A stretch of 64,000 bases of DNA from Maribacter sp044594925 (GCF_044594925.1 NZ_CP138991.1:3410001-3474000); one strand, 5' to 3'; shown: positions 50,568-60,943, counted from the stretch's first letter. Notes: generated by a model from the sequence alone, not told the origin. Numbers and translations are program-made.

Positions 50568-51347
50568 ATGAAGAGAACTTTTCTAATAATTTGTTTGGTA
50601 GCTTTTTCTGGCCTGTACGCTCAGAACACGCAATCTGCTTTTGAATCTGGGGAGTGGCTTAAATTTAGAATGCATTACGGATTCTTAAATGCGAGCTATG
50701 CAACCTTGCAGGTAAAGAACGCTAAAATAGACTCTATACCCGTTTATCATGTGGTAGGGCATGGAGAGACCACTGGTGTTGCCAGTTGGTTTTTTAAGGT
50801 AGATGACACCTATGAAAGCTATTTTGATAAACATGATGGGAAGCCGTACAGGTTTATCAGAAAAATTAATGAAGGGGGCTATACCAAGGATGTAGAGATA
50901 AATTTTGACCACGAAAAGGACAAAGCTGTTCTAAATGATAAGAAGAACAAGAAAAAGTTTAATTTTGCTTTACAGGATAGCATTCAAGATTTAATTTCCG
51001 CTTTCTATTTTCTTAGGAATAATTATACACCTAAGGATTTAACAAAAGGGGAAACCATAGATTTAAAAATGCTTTACGACGATGATGGTGTTTTCAATTT
51101 TAAGCTGAAATACTTAGGCAAAGAAATAGTACGCACCAAATACGGTAAAGTAGAATGTCTTAAGTTTAGACCGTTAGTGCAATCCGGCAGGGTCTTTAAG
51201 GAACAAGAAAGCTTATCGCTTTGGGTTTCTAATGATGATAATCGGATTCCAATTAGAATAAAGGCAGATTTGGCCGTTGGAGCTATAAAAGCTGATTTAG
51301 ATGGGTATAATGGTTTAAAACATCAATTTAAGATAGTAATGGATTAG
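50568..51347 (+). CDS. DUF3108 domain exported protein
   Basis: A 259-residue protein with signal peptide MKRTFLIICLVAFSGLYAQ. The DUF3108 fold (about 25-255) is rich in beta strands (WLKFRMHYGFLNASYATLQV, GVASWFFKVDDTYESYFD). Its function is not known; the family is periplasmic or outer-membrane in Bacteroidota. It heads a tight operon with kynA (7-base gap), the M23 peptidase (2-base gap) and pgi (overlap). A TAATTTTA 18 bases before the ATG is a weak -7 candidate. Confidence 0.92.
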   Translation: MKRTFLIICLVAFSGLYAQNTQSAFESGEWLKFRMHYGFLNASYATLQVKNAKIDSIPVYHVVGHGETTGVASWFFKVDDTYESYFDKHDGKPYRFIRKINEGGYTKDVEINFDHEKDKAVLNDKKNKKKFNFALQDSIQDLISAFYFLRNNYTPKDLTKGETIDLKMLYDDDGVFNFKLKYLGKEIVRTKYGKVECLKFRPLVQSGRVFKEQESLSLWVSNDDNRIPIRIKADLAVGAIKADLDGYNGLKHQFKIVMD

Positions 51348-51354
51348 CATAATA

Positions 51355-52323
51355 ATGGAGGAAAAGGAGAAGATTCAATCTCAAATCTCAAAACTTGAAG
51401 AGAAATATAAAGATTCAGGCCAAGATATCAGCTCCTATTTAGACGGCTTATTATACCAACGCTATCTTACCTATTGGGACTATATCCACTTAGACACCTT
51501 ATTAAGTCTCCAAGTTCCTAGAACACATTTTCCCGATGAGGAAATTTTCATCATGTATCATCAGATTACGGAGTTGTATTTTAAGCTCATTTTACACGAG
51601 CAAAAGCAATTGGTGGATGATAAGTCTCAAAAGTTAGATTTTTTCCTTGAAAAAGTAAGGCGAATAAATAGTTATTATACGGCACTTATTTCCTCATTTG
51701 GTATTATGATAAAAGGAATGGAGCGCGAACAATTTCTACAGTATAGAATGGCCTTACTCCCAGCAAGTGGTTTCCAGTCCGCTCAATATAGGATGATAGA
51801 ATTGTATGCAACGCCTCTTGAAAATTTGGTTCACTATACCAAAAGAGCTGATTTTTCGTCTAAGAATTCTATTGAGGAGCTTTATGAGAATATTTATTGG
51901 AAAAAAGGGGCTACGGATATTGCAACAGGTGAAAAAACCTTGACCCTAAAGCAGTTTGAATATAGATATACACCTAGACTTATCCGGATATCCAAACAAG
52001 TAAAAGATAATACCATTTGCCATAAATACTTGTCCCTTTCAAAAGAGCAAAGGCAAAACAAACAATTGATAGAAGCGCTAAAAAGTTTAGATGTAAATGC
52101 AAACGTTAATTGGCCTTTGATGCACATGGGTTCTGCACATCGCTATTTGGGGAAGGAAGCGGGAAACTTAGATGCTACAGGCGGTACTAACTGGAAAAAC
52201 TATCTTCCCCCTAGTTTTCAGAAAATCGTTTTTTTTCCAAAGATTTATACCCAACAAGAGTTAAATGAATGGGGTAAACAATGGGTAGACCATAATTTTA
52301 ATCCAGATAAAATAAGAAAATAA
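51355..52323 (+). CDS. kynA: tryptophan 2,3-dioxygenase
   Basis: A 322-residue haem dioxygenase that opens the tryptophan indole ring to N-formylkynurenine, the first step of the kynurenine pathway. The N-terminal signature YLDGLLYQRYLTYWDYIHLDTLL (in parts: YWDYIHLDTLL) and FIMYHQITELYFKLILHE carry the substrate-site His and aromatic residues. WPLMHMGSAHRYLG carries the proximal haem histidine region. No other kynurenine-pathway gene is in the window. It is the second gene of the DUF3108-kynA-M23-pgi operon. Confidence 0.95.
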   Translation: MEEKEKIQSQISKLEEKYKDSGQDISSYLDGLLYQRYLTYWDYIHLDTLLSLQVPRTHFPDEEIFIMYHQITELYFKLILHEQKQLVDDKSQKLDFFLEKVRRINSYYTALISSFGIMIKGMEREQFLQYRMALLPASGFQSAQYRMIELYATPLENLVHYTKRADFSSKNSIEELYENIYWKKGATDIATGEKTLTLKQFEYRYTPRLIRISKQVKDNTICHKYLSLSKEQRQNKQLIEALKSLDVNANVNWPLMHMGSAHRYLGKEAGNLDATGGTNWKNYLPPSFQKIVFFPKIYTQQELNEWGKQWVDHNFNPDKIRK

Positions 52324-52325
52324 GA

Positions 52326-53618
52326 ATGCAAAAATATTGGGGCGTAATATTGGCATTGGTAGTAGTGTTCTCATGTAAGGAAGATAAAGAGGCGACAATT
52401 GATTATGAATCAATGAAAATCAGCCCTATAGAAGATCCTATCGTTACTCATTTTGGTTTTAATTTGGAAGACTTTGCAGTTCAGCAAGATACTGTTAAGT
52501 ATGGGGATAGTTTTGGAGAGTTAATGTTAAAAAATAAGGTAGATTATCCCAAGATCACAAAGATATCCGAGGAATACAGAGATACTTTTGACGTACGTAA
52601 AATTAGGGTGGGAAAACCTTACTTAATCCTAAAATCCAAGGATACACTAGAAAAAGCCCAGGTTTTTATTTATGAGAATGACCCTATTAATTATACCGTA
52701 ATAGATTTAAGGGACAGTGTGCTGGCCTATAGAAATAAGAAAAAGGTTAAATATGTAGAACGTGAAGCTTCTGGGGTTATAGAGACTTCTTTGTCCGAGG
52801 CCATATTGGATCAGGGTATAGATTATAACGTAACCAATAATTTATCAGAAATATATGCTTGGACTATTGATTTCTTTAGATTACAAAAAGGAGATAAGTT
52901 TAAGGTTATTTACAAAGAGAAATATATAAACGATTCCATTTATGCTGGGGCAGAGCCCATAGAGTCCGCTTATTTTGAACATAATGGAAGGCCCATTTAT
53001 GCCTTTGCCTATGAGAATGATTCCTTAAAGAATATCGTAGATTATTTCGATGAAGAAGCAAATAATCTAAGGAGAACATTTTTAAGAGCGCCGGTTAAAT
53101 TTAGTAGAATATCATCTAGATATAATTTGAAACGCCGCATACGGTATTACGGTTACAAACTGCGTCCACACAAGGGTACCGATTATGCGGCACCTATAGG
53201 AACTCCTATTATGGCTACTGCAGATGGTACCGTAACCGAATCTACGCGTAGGGGCGGAAACGGAAAGTATGTAAAAATTAGACATAATGGAACGTACAGT
53301 ACGCAGTACCTACACATGAAGGCTCAAAACGTAAAAAAGGGAGAATTTGTACGCCAAGGAGATGTCATAGGATGGATTGGAATGACTGGAAATACCGGCG
53401 GCCCCCACGTTTGCTATCGTTTTTGGAAAAACGGAAGACAGGTAGATCCCTTAAGAGAAAAATTACCCTTGGCCGAGCCATTGGCAGAACCTTTAAGGCC
53501 AGATTACTTTGCTTATATAGCGCCGATTAAGGAACAGTTAGACTGTATCGTCTATCCTGAGCCTAAGGCAAATGAAGAAGATTTACTAACCATTAATGAT
53601 GAAAATGTCACTAAATAG
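52326..53618 (+). CDS. M23 family metallopeptidase lipoprotein
   Basis: A 430-residue lipoprotein (lipobox VVFSC, cysteine at 17) with an M23/LytM domain at about 270-370. The zinc ligands are visible as HKGTDYAAP (H-x3-D), YLHMKAQ and GGPHVCYRF. The middle region (about 60-250) resembles the substrate-shielding, opacity-like part of MepM-type enzymes. It should cut peptidoglycan cross-links in the periplasm. It begins 2 bases after the kynA stop and its end overlaps pgi by 14 bases. Confidence 0.94.
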   Translation: MQKYWGVILALVVVFSCKEDKEATIDYESMKISPIEDPIVTHFGFNLEDFAVQQDTVKYGDSFGELMLKNKVDYPKITKISEEYRDTFDVRKIRVGKPYLILKSKDTLEKAQVFIYENDPINYTVIDLRDSVLAYRNKKKVKYVEREASGVIETSLSEAILDQGIDYNVTNNLSEIYAWTIDFFRLQKGDKFKVIYKEKYINDSIYAGAEPIESAYFEHNGRPIYAFAYENDSLKNIVDYFDEEANNLRRTFLRAPVKFSRISSRYNLKRRIRYYGYKLRPHKGTDYAAPIGTPIMATADGTVTESTRRGGNGKYVKIRHNGTYSTQYLHMKAQNVKKGEFVRQGDVIGWIGMTGNTGGPHVCYRFWKNGRQVDPLREKLPLAEPLAEPLRPDYFAYIAPIKEQLDCIVYPEPKANEEDLLTINDENVTK

Positions 53619-55242
53619 CATAGATCCTACAACGACCAACAGCTGGAACAAGTTAAAAGAACACCATTCAGCCTCAAAAAACACACATTTGAAAGCGCTT
53701 TTCTCCTTAGAGGAGGATAGAGCGGATAATCTAAGTATTAAATGGAATGATTTCTTTTTAGACTTTTCCAAGAATAGAATTACTCAAGAAACCTTACAGT
53801 TACTTTTAGAATTGGCTAAAGAAATGGATTTGGAAGGGGCTATACAAAAGTACTTTTCAGGAGATGCTATTAATGAGACAGAGGGTCGTGCAGTGTTGCA
53901 TACGGCATTAAGAGCTAAAAAAGGAGAGGAGGTCTTAGTTGATGGAAAAAATGTGGTAGAAGAAGTTTATGCGGTTAAAGAGCAAATGAAAGCTTTTAGT
54001 GACGCAATTATCAATGGCGATAAAAAAGGATATACAGGAAAGGCCTTTACAGATGTGGTTAATATAGGGATCGGTGGTTCGGACTTAGGGCCAGCAATGG
54101 TCGTAGACGCCTTAAAATTTTATAAAAATCATTTAGACTTACATTTTGTAAGTAATGTTGATGGTGATCACGCACAAGAAGTATTAAAGAAACTAAATCC
54201 GGAGACCACATTGTTCGTTGTTGTTTCCAAAACATTTACTACACAAGAAACACTAAGTAACGCCACAACTATTAAAAAGTGGTTTTTAGAGTATGGTACA
54301 CAAGAAGATATTGCCAAGCATTTTGCAGCCGTTTCTACCAACACAGAGAAAATAGCAGAATTTGGTATTTCTAGTGAACATGTTTTCCCTATGTGGGATT
54401 GGGTAGGCGGCAGATTTTCTTTGTGGAGCGCCGTAGGGCTTTCTATATCATTGGCGGTAGGTTTTGAGTCATTTGATGAAATGCTGCAGGGTGCCAATGA
54501 AATGGATGTTCATTTTAAAGAAACTGAGTTTTCCGAGAATATTCCAATGGTAATGGCTTTAATAAGTGTTTGGTATAACAATTTTTATAATGCCGAAACA
54601 GAAGCTATAATACCCTATACGCAATACTTAAGTAGATTTTCGGCCTATTTGCAACAGGGCATAATGGAGAGTAACGGTAAAAGTGTGGACAGGAACGGCG
54701 AAACGGTTGCCTACCAAACAGGAACCATTATCTGGGGTGAGCCGGGAACCAATTCGCAACACGCATTTTTTCAATTAATACACCAAGGCACAAAATTAAT
54801 TCCAACTGATTTTATTGGTTTCAAGCATTCACTTCATGGGAACACAGACCATCATAATAAATTAATGGCCAACTTCTTTGCGCAGACCGAGGCGCTTATG
54901 AACGGAAAGACTAAGGAAGAAGTGATAGCAGAGCTTAAGGGGAAGAACATGTCGGAAGCAGAAATAGAAAAATTAGCGCCCTTTAAGGTATTTGCCGGTA
55001 ATAATCCCACAAATACGTTGTTAATAGATAAGCTTACTCCAAAAAGTCTTGGTAGCTTAATCGCCCTTTATGAACATAAGATTTTTGTACAAGGCGTGCT
55101 GTGGAATATATTTAGCTATGACCAGTGGGGTGTAGAGTTAGGGAAACAATTGGCAGGAACTATACTTAAAGATATAGAGCGTTCGGAAATATCAAATCAT
55201 GATAGCTCTACATTGCGACTTCTGCAATATTTTAAGAGTTAA
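53605..55242 (+). CDS. pgi: glucose-6-phosphate isomerase
   Basis: A 545-residue isomerase of glycolysis (glucose-6-phosphate to fructose-6-phosphate). Signature elements are GIGGSDLGPAMV, the phosphate-binding VVSKTFTTQETL with NATTIKKWF, WDWVGGRFSLWSAVGL, and a late catalytic QWGVELGKQLA. The ATG at 53605 (MSLNSIDPTTTNSW) is preferred over 53596 and 53599, because family members begin close to this point. It overlaps the M23 gene by 14 bases, so it is the last gene of the operon. Confidence 0.97.
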   Translation: MSLNSIDPTTTNSWNKLKEHHSASKNTHLKALFSLEEDRADNLSIKWNDFFLDFSKNRITQETLQLLLELAKEMDLEGAIQKYFSGDAINETEGRAVLHTALRAKKGEEVLVDGKNVVEEVYAVKEQMKAFSDAIINGDKKGYTGKAFTDVVNIGIGGSDLGPAMVVDALKFYKNHLDLHFVSNVDGDHAQEVLKKLNPETTLFVVVSKTFTTQETLSNATTIKKWFLEYGTQEDIAKHFAAVSTNTEKIAEFGISSEHVFPMWDWVGGRFSLWSAVGLSISLAVGFESFDEMLQGANEMDVHFKETEFSENIPMVMALISVWYNNFYNAETEAIIPYTQYLSRFSAYLQQGIMESNGKSVDRNGETVAYQTGTIIWGEPGTNSQHAFFQLIHQGTKLIPTDFIGFKHSLHGNTDHHNKLMANFFAQTEALMNGKTKEEVIAELKGKNMSEAEIEKLAPFKVFAGNNPTNTLLIDKLTPKSLGSLIALYEHKIFVQGVLWNIFSYDQWGVELGKQLAGTILKDIERSEISNHDSSTLRLLQYFKS

Positions 55243-55411
55243 ACCGCCTGTTTATTAATTTTTTAATAACACTTCATAACTTATTCATTTACAGTGCTTG
55301 TTATAACATTTTTAACTTAAATTTAAGGAGGCTGATTTAACGTTCCCTTAACGTTAGAAGTTCAAAAATACAGGACTTTTGCAGCAAGTTAAAAACTAAC
55401 ACACACTAGAA

Positions 55412-58400
55412 ATGAAAAAAATGTATTTAGCATTTGTTGCGCTACTCATTGCAGCATCTGCATTCTCACAAGGAGTTACCACATCCTCAATGGGTGGTAA
55501 GATTACAGACGCTGCTGAAGAGCCACTTTTAGGAGCAAATGTAGTTGCTGTTCACGTTCCCTCAGGAACCACGTATGGCGCAATTTCTGATTTTGATGGT
55601 TACTATAGGATTGCCAACATGCGTGTAGGTGGGCCGTATAAAGTGACTATATCCTATGTAGGATTTAATGATTTCGTTCGCGAAAACGTTTATTTAAATT
55701 TGGGTCAGACAGAAAGAATAAATGCAAATCTAACGGAATCCGCAACTGCTTTGGACGAAGTTGTAGTTACTGGGGTCTCTAACGGAGTCTTTGGTTCTAA
55801 TAAAACAGGAACAAACACTAATATTTCCCAGAGACAAGTTGCAACAACACCTGCAGCATCTCGATCTATTGCTGATTTTGTCAGGCTAACACCTCAAGCG
55901 CAATTAAGTGAAGGAGATGATGGTTTTTCTATATCGCTAGCTGGGCAAAACAATAGATATAACGCTATATATGTTGATGGTGCCGTAAACAATGATGTTT
56001 TTGGTTTGGCTGGTTCAGGGACTAATGGTGGCCAAACAGGTGTGAATCCACTATCCGTGGATGCTATTGAAACTTTTCAAATAAATATAGCTCCTTTTGA
56101 CGTTAGGCAATCTGGTTTTTCTGGAGGGTCAATAAATGCAATTACTCGTTCTGGTTCTAATAATTTGGAAGGTTCTGCATATTTTTTCACTAGAAATGAA
56201 GGTTTAGTTGGAAAAACACCCACGGCTTTATTGAATGAAGGTGATGAAGCAGAGAAAGTAAGTGATTTTTCTGCTAATACTTATGGAGTCCGAGTTGGTG
56301 GTCCGTTAATTGAGGATAAGTTATTTTTCTTTTTGAATTATGAACGTAATGAAACTGAAATTCCTCAACCTTTTATTTTTAGCAATTACACAGGTCGTTC
56401 ATCTGAGGCCGACTTAGCAGGCCTAAGTAGTTTCTTACAAAATAACTTTGACTATAACCCGGGAATTTTTGATGACAATACTCGAACTTTAGAAAGTAAT
56501 ACCTTCGTTGCTAAATTAGATTGGAATATTAATGAAAATCACAATCTATCTTTAAGACATAGTTACGTAGGTGCAGAAAACCTAGAAGCTAGAGGTTCTG
56601 GAAATCGTGGAATAGGCTTTATCAATGGGTCTGAATTCTTTGTTTCAAACACGAATTCTACAGCTTTAGAATTAAGTTCACGTTTTGGAAACAAGTACAG
56701 TAACAATTTAATAATTGGTCACACTTCTGTAAGAGATGATCGCGACCCTTCTGGAGATCCATTTCCCACTGTAGAAATACAAGATGGTGACGGAACTATT
56801 GATTTTGGTTCTGAGCCATTTTCAACAGCTAACTTGTTAAATACAGATTACACAACAATTACGAACAACTTTGAAATTTACGCAGGGAAGCACACCGTTA
56901 CTTTAGGTGCTAACCTAGAATTTGCTACGGTTAAGAACTTATTTTTCGCCTTTAACTTCGGCTCTTATCTTTTTGAAGACCAATTTAATGATGATGGAGA
57001 TTTAATCTCTAGCGGTTTAAATCAATTTCTTACAGGTCAAATTGCTAATGAATATCAACATGGGTATTCATTAGTTGGAGATGGTACCGTAGGAGACGAA
57101 TCAAACGGTTCTGCAGATTTTAAAACATTCCAGGCAGGGTTTTATGTTCAAGATGATGTTCAGATGACGGATGACTTTAAATTGAGTATAGGTGCTCGTA
57201 TTGATATTCCAACTTGGGAAGATGGAACGGCTAACGAGGCTTTTAACACGAATACCATACCTTTATTAGAAGCTGCAGGTAAAGACTTGCAGGGTGCAAG
57301 AGTCGGACAAGGTGTCGGTGTAGCTATGTTCGCACCAAGATTAGGATTTAACTGGGACGTAAATGGTCAAGGAACCACACAAGTTCGCGGTGGTATCGGT
57401 GTGTTTACTTCAAGATTACCTTTGGTATGGCCTGGCGGTACTTACAATAATAATGGTGTTACGGGTGGTTTTGCTTTTGATGCCACGTTCTTTGGTCCTG
57501 GAGCTGGACAGCCTTTTGAACCGGATGTTAATAATCAATTTAAAAATGTTGCACCAGGATCGGGTGGTTTAGGTGGTAATATTGATCTTATAGCTGAAGA
57601 TTTTAAACTACCACAGGTAATAAAGTATAACATTGCTATTGACCAAAAGTTGCCATTATGGAATTTAATTGCTTCTGCTGATTTCTTGTATACTGATGTC
57701 ATTACAGATATCTACTATGAGAACTTGAACCTTAGAGGACCGGTTGGCAACTATCAAGGAGCTGACTCCAGACCTTTTTATAATAGAGGTGATGAAATCG
57801 ATGATACCTATGGTAGAATAATACTTGCTTCCAATACGGGAGGGGGTAATGCTACAAATGCGACATTTACATTAAGAAAGCCTTTTGAAAATGGCTTTGC
57901 TGGTTCTGTTTCGTATACGTATGGTGAATCAAATAAAATATTTGATGGTACTTCATCTCAGAACAGTTCGCAATGGAGAAATATTTTGACAGTTAACGGT
58001 AAAAATTCACCTAATCTTCCTGTCACTCGTTCTGATTTTGCATTAGGGAATCGTATAGTTGCAGACGCCTCATATCAGATTTCTTGGAATGACAATGTAA
58101 AAACAACGATTGCATTACTATACCAAGGATTTCAAGGAAGTCCTTATAGCTTTAGTTACAGAGAGGGTCGAGACATACTAAACGACGATTCTAGAGATAA
58201 TGCGCTGATTTTCATTCCTGCAACTCCTGATCAAATACAGTTTACAGGTGATGATGCCGAGCAGGCCGCACAATGGGCGCAATTGGATAATTTCATTAAC
58301 AGTAATGATTACCTAAGAGAAAATAGAGGAGGTTACGCAGAACGTAATGCCGAAAGAGGACCTTGGAGCCATATTGTAGATTTGAAATTTCTTCAAGATT

Positions 58401-58681
58401 TATCTTTTAATGTTGGAAATAAAAAACATACAATTCAATTAACCGCAGATGTTTTCAATTTCACTAATTTATTGAACAAAGATTGGGGTAGATTAAAATT
58501 TGCTCGTAGCGAAGTAAGTCCATTAACTACAATTAATTCTAGTGGTGATGTTCCAGTTTTTAGCATTAACCAAGGAGTTATGGATGAGAATGGTAATCCT
58601 GATTTTATAGAATTTGATGATGAAGGTATTCAATCTTCTAGATGGCAGGCACAATTAGGTCTTAGATACATTTTTAACTAA
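55412..58681 (+). CDS. TonB-dependent receptor, OmpA-like/Oar type
   Basis: A 1089-residue outer-membrane protein. A signal peptide (KKMYLAFVALLIAASAFSQ) precedes a carboxypeptidase-regulatory-like domain (about 28-110, GKITDAAEEPLLGANVVAV), a plug-like region (VDGAVNNDVFGLAG) and a long barrel ending YIFN. The pattern is that of Oar-like receptors rather than SusC, and no SusD gene follows. Substrate unknown. The 169-base upstream gap after pgi is AT-rich and has no perfect -7 box. A terminator follows at 58703. Confidence 0.94.
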   Translation: MKKMYLAFVALLIAASAFSQGVTTSSMGGKITDAAEEPLLGANVVAVHVPSGTTYGAISDFDGYYRIANMRVGGPYKVTISYVGFNDFVRENVYLNLGQTERINANLTESATALDEVVVTGVSNGVFGSNKTGTNTNISQRQVATTPAASRSIADFVRLTPQAQLSEGDDGFSISLAGQNNRYNAIYVDGAVNNDVFGLAGSGTNGGQTGVNPLSVDAIETFQINIAPFDVRQSGFSGGSINAITRSGSNNLEGSAYFFTRNEGLVGKTPTALLNEGDEAEKVSDFSANTYGVRVGGPLIEDKLFFFLNYERNETEIPQPFIFSNYTGRSSEADLAGLSSFLQNNFDYNPGIFDDNTRTLESNTFVAKLDWNINENHNLSLRHSYVGAENLEARGSGNRGIGFINGSEFFVSNTNSTALELSSRFGNKYSNNLIIGHTSVRDDRDPSGDPFPTVEIQDGDGTIDFGSEPFSTANLLNTDYTTITNNFEIYAGKHTVTLGANLEFATVKNLFFAFNFGSYLFEDQFNDDGDLISSGLNQFLTGQIANEYQHGYSLVGDGTVGDESNGSADFKTFQAGFYVQDDVQMTDDFKLSIGARIDIPTWEDGTANEAFNTNTIPLLEAAGKDLQGARVGQGVGVAMFAPRLGFNWDVNGQGTTQVRGGIGVFTSRLPLVWPGGTYNNNGVTGGFAFDATFFGPGAGQPFEPDVNNQFKNVAPGSGGLGGNIDLIAEDFKLPQVIKYNIAIDQKLPLWNLIASADFLYTDVITDIYYENLNLRGPVGNYQGADSRPFYNRGDEIDDTYGRIILASNTGGGNATNATFTLRKPFENGFAGSVSYTYGESNKIFDGTSSQNSSQWRNILTVNGKNSPNLPVTRSDFALGNRIVADASYQISWNDNVKTTIALLYQGFQGSPYSFSYREGRDILNDDSRDNALIFIPATPDQIQFTGDDAEQAAQWAQLDNFINSNDYLRENRGGYAERNAERGPWSHIVDLKFLQDLSFNVGNKKHTIQLTADVFNFTNLLNKDWGRLKFARSEVSPLTTINSSGDVPVFSINQGVMDENGNPDFIEFDDEGIQSSRWQAQLGLRYIFN

Positions 58682-58702
58682 GAACTAATTAAATGATAAA
58701 AG

Positions 58703-58733
58703 GAGACCTTACAGTAATGTAGGGTCTTTTTTT
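58703..58733 (+). terminator. Rho-independent terminator after the receptor gene
   Basis: GAGACCTTAC-AGTAAT-GTAGGGTCTT with one G-T pair, followed by a run of seven T. It lies 22 bases after the receptor stop. Confidence 0.8.
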
Positions 58734-58775
58734 ATGCCCAAAATTCAGTACTTTTAGGATTAAAATAATTAGACG

Positions 58776-59213
58776 ATGTACGAAACCATTCAAATGCTTC
58801 ATTCCTACTTGGCCTATGTAGCACTCGTAGTTCTGTTTTTGGCGGTAGCTAATGCCATTACAGGGCTTATAGGGAAAAGAATTTTTAATATGAATAAAGA
58901 TTTAAGACTTAGTCTTTTTGCCCTTATTCTTTGTCATATTCAGTTGTTAGTAGGGCTAATATTATACTTTGTTTCACCGAACGGTCTTAGTGCAATTCAG
59001 GAGTTTGGTATGGGAGGATTAACTTCCGCAGCCAGACTTTTAGCAGTAGAACATCCTACGATTAATATATTGGCAATTGTGGCCATAACTATAGGGTGGT
59101 CTAGGCACAAAAAGTTTGTAGAGGGTAATAAAAAGTTTAAAAGCATCGCTATTTTTTATGGAATTGGCTTAGTGCTAATTCTTAGTAGAATACCTTGGAG
59201 TCAGTGGTTTTAG
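58776..59213 (+). CDS. four-helix membrane protein (cytochrome b-like annotation)
   Basis: A 145-residue membrane protein with four hydrophobic helices (YVALVVLFLAVANAITGL, LSLFALILCHIQLLVGLIL, NILAIVAITIGW, IAIFYGIGLVLIL). Histidines in or near helices (LHSYLAY, CHIQ, EHPTIN, RHKK) could bind haem, and such proteins are often named cytochrome b, but the evidence is weak. The next gene starts 11 bases after its stop, so the two are likely co-transcribed. Confidence 0.82.
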   Translation: MYETIQMLHSYLAYVALVVLFLAVANAITGLIGKRIFNMNKDLRLSLFALILCHIQLLVGLILYFVSPNGLSAIQEFGMGGLTSAARLLAVEHPTINILAIVAITIGWSRHKKFVEGNKKFKSIAIFYGIGLVLILSRIPWSQWF

Positions 59214-59224
59214 ATAAAACGATT

Positions 59225-59821
59225 ATGAAAAAAAGCAGCTTTATTGTACTAGCACTCTTTTTGGTGACTGGCCTAAGTGCACAAACAAAGGCTTTGTTCA
59301 ATGGAGAGAATTTAGAAGGGTGGACGGTTTATGGGACAGAGAAATGGTACGTAGAAGATGGACTTTTAGTTTGTGAAAGTGGGCCTGATGAACAATATGG
59401 ATATTTTGCTACCAATGAACATTATAAAAATTTTGTGCTGGAACTAGAGTTTAAACAAGAGGCAGATGGTAATAGCGGTGTATTCATCAGATCAACGGTA
59501 GATGGTACTAAAGTTAGTGGTTGGCAAGTAGAAGTAGCACCCCCAGGTCATGCAACAGGAGGTGTTTATGAATCTTATGGTAGAAATTGGCTTATAAAGC
59601 CAGATCCTGAAAAGGATAAGGCCTTAAGAATGGGAGAATGGAATAAGATGAAGATAAGAATGGATGGTGATACCATTACTTCTTGGTTGAACGGAACTCA
59701 AATGATTACCCTTACAGATGAAATAATTGGTGCAGGCGAAGGATCAGTGGCACTACAAATTCATGACGGAGGTGGAATAAAAGTGAAATGGCGTAATATC
59801 CAACTTACGGAGTTAGAATAG
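59225..59821 (+). CDS. secreted DUF1080 (3-keto-disaccharide hydrolase-like) protein
   Basis: A 198-residue exported protein. MKKSSFIVLALFLVTGLSAQ is the signal peptide, and the DUF1080 concanavalin-like fold follows: ALFNGENLEGWTVYG, DGNSGVFIRS, MRIRMDGDTI-type strand and a final VALQIHDGGGIKVKWRNIQL. The family includes 3-keto-glycoside hydrolases. The ATG at 59225 is preferred over an upstream GTG, because it begins the signal peptide. Confidence 0.93.
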   Translation: MKKSSFIVLALFLVTGLSAQTKALFNGENLEGWTVYGTEKWYVEDGLLVCESGPDEQYGYFATNEHYKNFVLELEFKQEADGNSGVFIRSTVDGTKVSGWQVEVAPPGHATGGVYESYGRNWLIKPDPEKDKALRMGEWNKMKIRMDGDTITSWLNGTQMITLTDEIIGAGEGSVALQIHDGGGIKVKWRNIQLTELE

Positions 59822-59902
59822 AATATTCCAATTTGGACAAATCCATTATTACCTATTGAGGCTCATGAAATAGCTATTTCTTAACTTTTCCAAGCCAAAT
59901 AT

Positions 59903-60943
59903 TCAGTCAGCTTTCTTAATGAGATGTATATAAACAGGGAAATGGTCGCTATACCCACCAATATAGTTACCTCCTGCATAGGTACGCAGTGGATAACCCT
60001 TATATTTTCCCGTAGCATCAATTAAATAGGAGGGTGTGAATATACCTGCTTTCCAAAAACTATAACTACCACTAGATGTTCTAGTAAAATTGGCAGTCAT
60101 ATAAATTTGGTCAAAAATATTCCACTTATCTCTATAGGCTAAAGAACCCATTCCTTTTTTGAACATTTTCTCCATGGGTCCATAAAGATCAAGAGCATCT
60201 AGTTTTTTCTTTTTTCCTTTAACTTTTAATACTTTTTTGAAACTTAAATCTACCGGGTCATCGTTAAAATCGCCCATCCCAATAATTCTTACATTTGGTG
60301 TTTGTCCTCTTAAAGAATCAATAATTCTCTTATTTAATTTTGCTGCTGCCAATCGGTAAGGTCTGCTACGGAGCTCTCCGCCGCTTCTAGACGGCCAATG
60401 ATTAACAATAAGATGAATTTTTTCGTTATCTAAGAGGCCTTCTACAACTAATTGGTCTCTTGTGTAATCTCTTTCTTCAAGATTATTGAACAATAGAAGT
60501 CTATGGCTGTTCGTGTTTATAGGTAGGAAAACGTCTTTTTTATAAAGTAGTGCCACATCTATACCTCTCTCGTCAGGGGAATCATAATGTACTATACCGT
60601 AGTTGTTGCCCCTTAGCCGCGGTTGATTAATTAAATCTAAGAGAACCTGCCTATTCTCTACTTCGCAGACGCCAATAATATCTGGAGAACTAGGATTGAT
60701 TGGAGTTCCAATCTCAGAAATAACCTTAGATAAGTGCTCTAATTTTTGCTCGTAACGCTGTGTTGTCCATTGGTCTTTCCCGTCCGGAGTCCTGTCGTCA
60801 TCAAAGATCAACGTATCATTTTTTGTATCAAAAAGGTTTTCAAGATTATAAAAGGCAATTGTTCTTAGTTGATACTTTTTTGAAGACTGGCAGTACCCAA
60901 GATTTAGAATAAACAAGGTTATATAAAATGTTAATTGTCTCAT
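59903..60943 (-). CDS. secreted endonuclease/exonuclease/phosphatase family protein
   Basis: A 346-residue exported protein with a short signal peptide (MRQLTFYITLFILNLGYCQ). The EEP fold shows TIAFYNLENLFDTKND, the metal Glu in DIIGVCEVENRQ, NHWPSRSGGE, GMGDFNDDP and the terminal YSDHFPVYI with the catalytic Asp-His. These enzymes cut phosphodiesters in nucleic acids or related substrates. It is divergent from the receptor gene at 61054 (110-base gap). Confidence 0.93.
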   Translation of the reverse strand: MRQLTFYITLFILNLGYCQSSKKYQLRTIAFYNLENLFDTKNDTLIFDDDRTPDGKDQWTTQRYEQKLEHLSKVISEIGTPINPSSPDIIGVCEVENRQVLLDLINQPRLRGNNYGIVHYDSPDERGIDVALLYKKDVFLPINTNSHRLLLFNNLEERDYTRDQLVVEGLLDNEKIHLIVNHWPSRSGGELRSRPYRLAAAKLNKRIIDSLRGQTPNVRIIGMGDFNDDPVDLSFKKVLKVKGKKKKLDALDLYGPMEKMFKKGMGSLAYRDKWNIFDQIYMTANFTRTSSGSYSFWKAGIFTPSYLIDATGKYKGYPLRTYAGGNYIGGYSDHFPVYIHLIKKAD

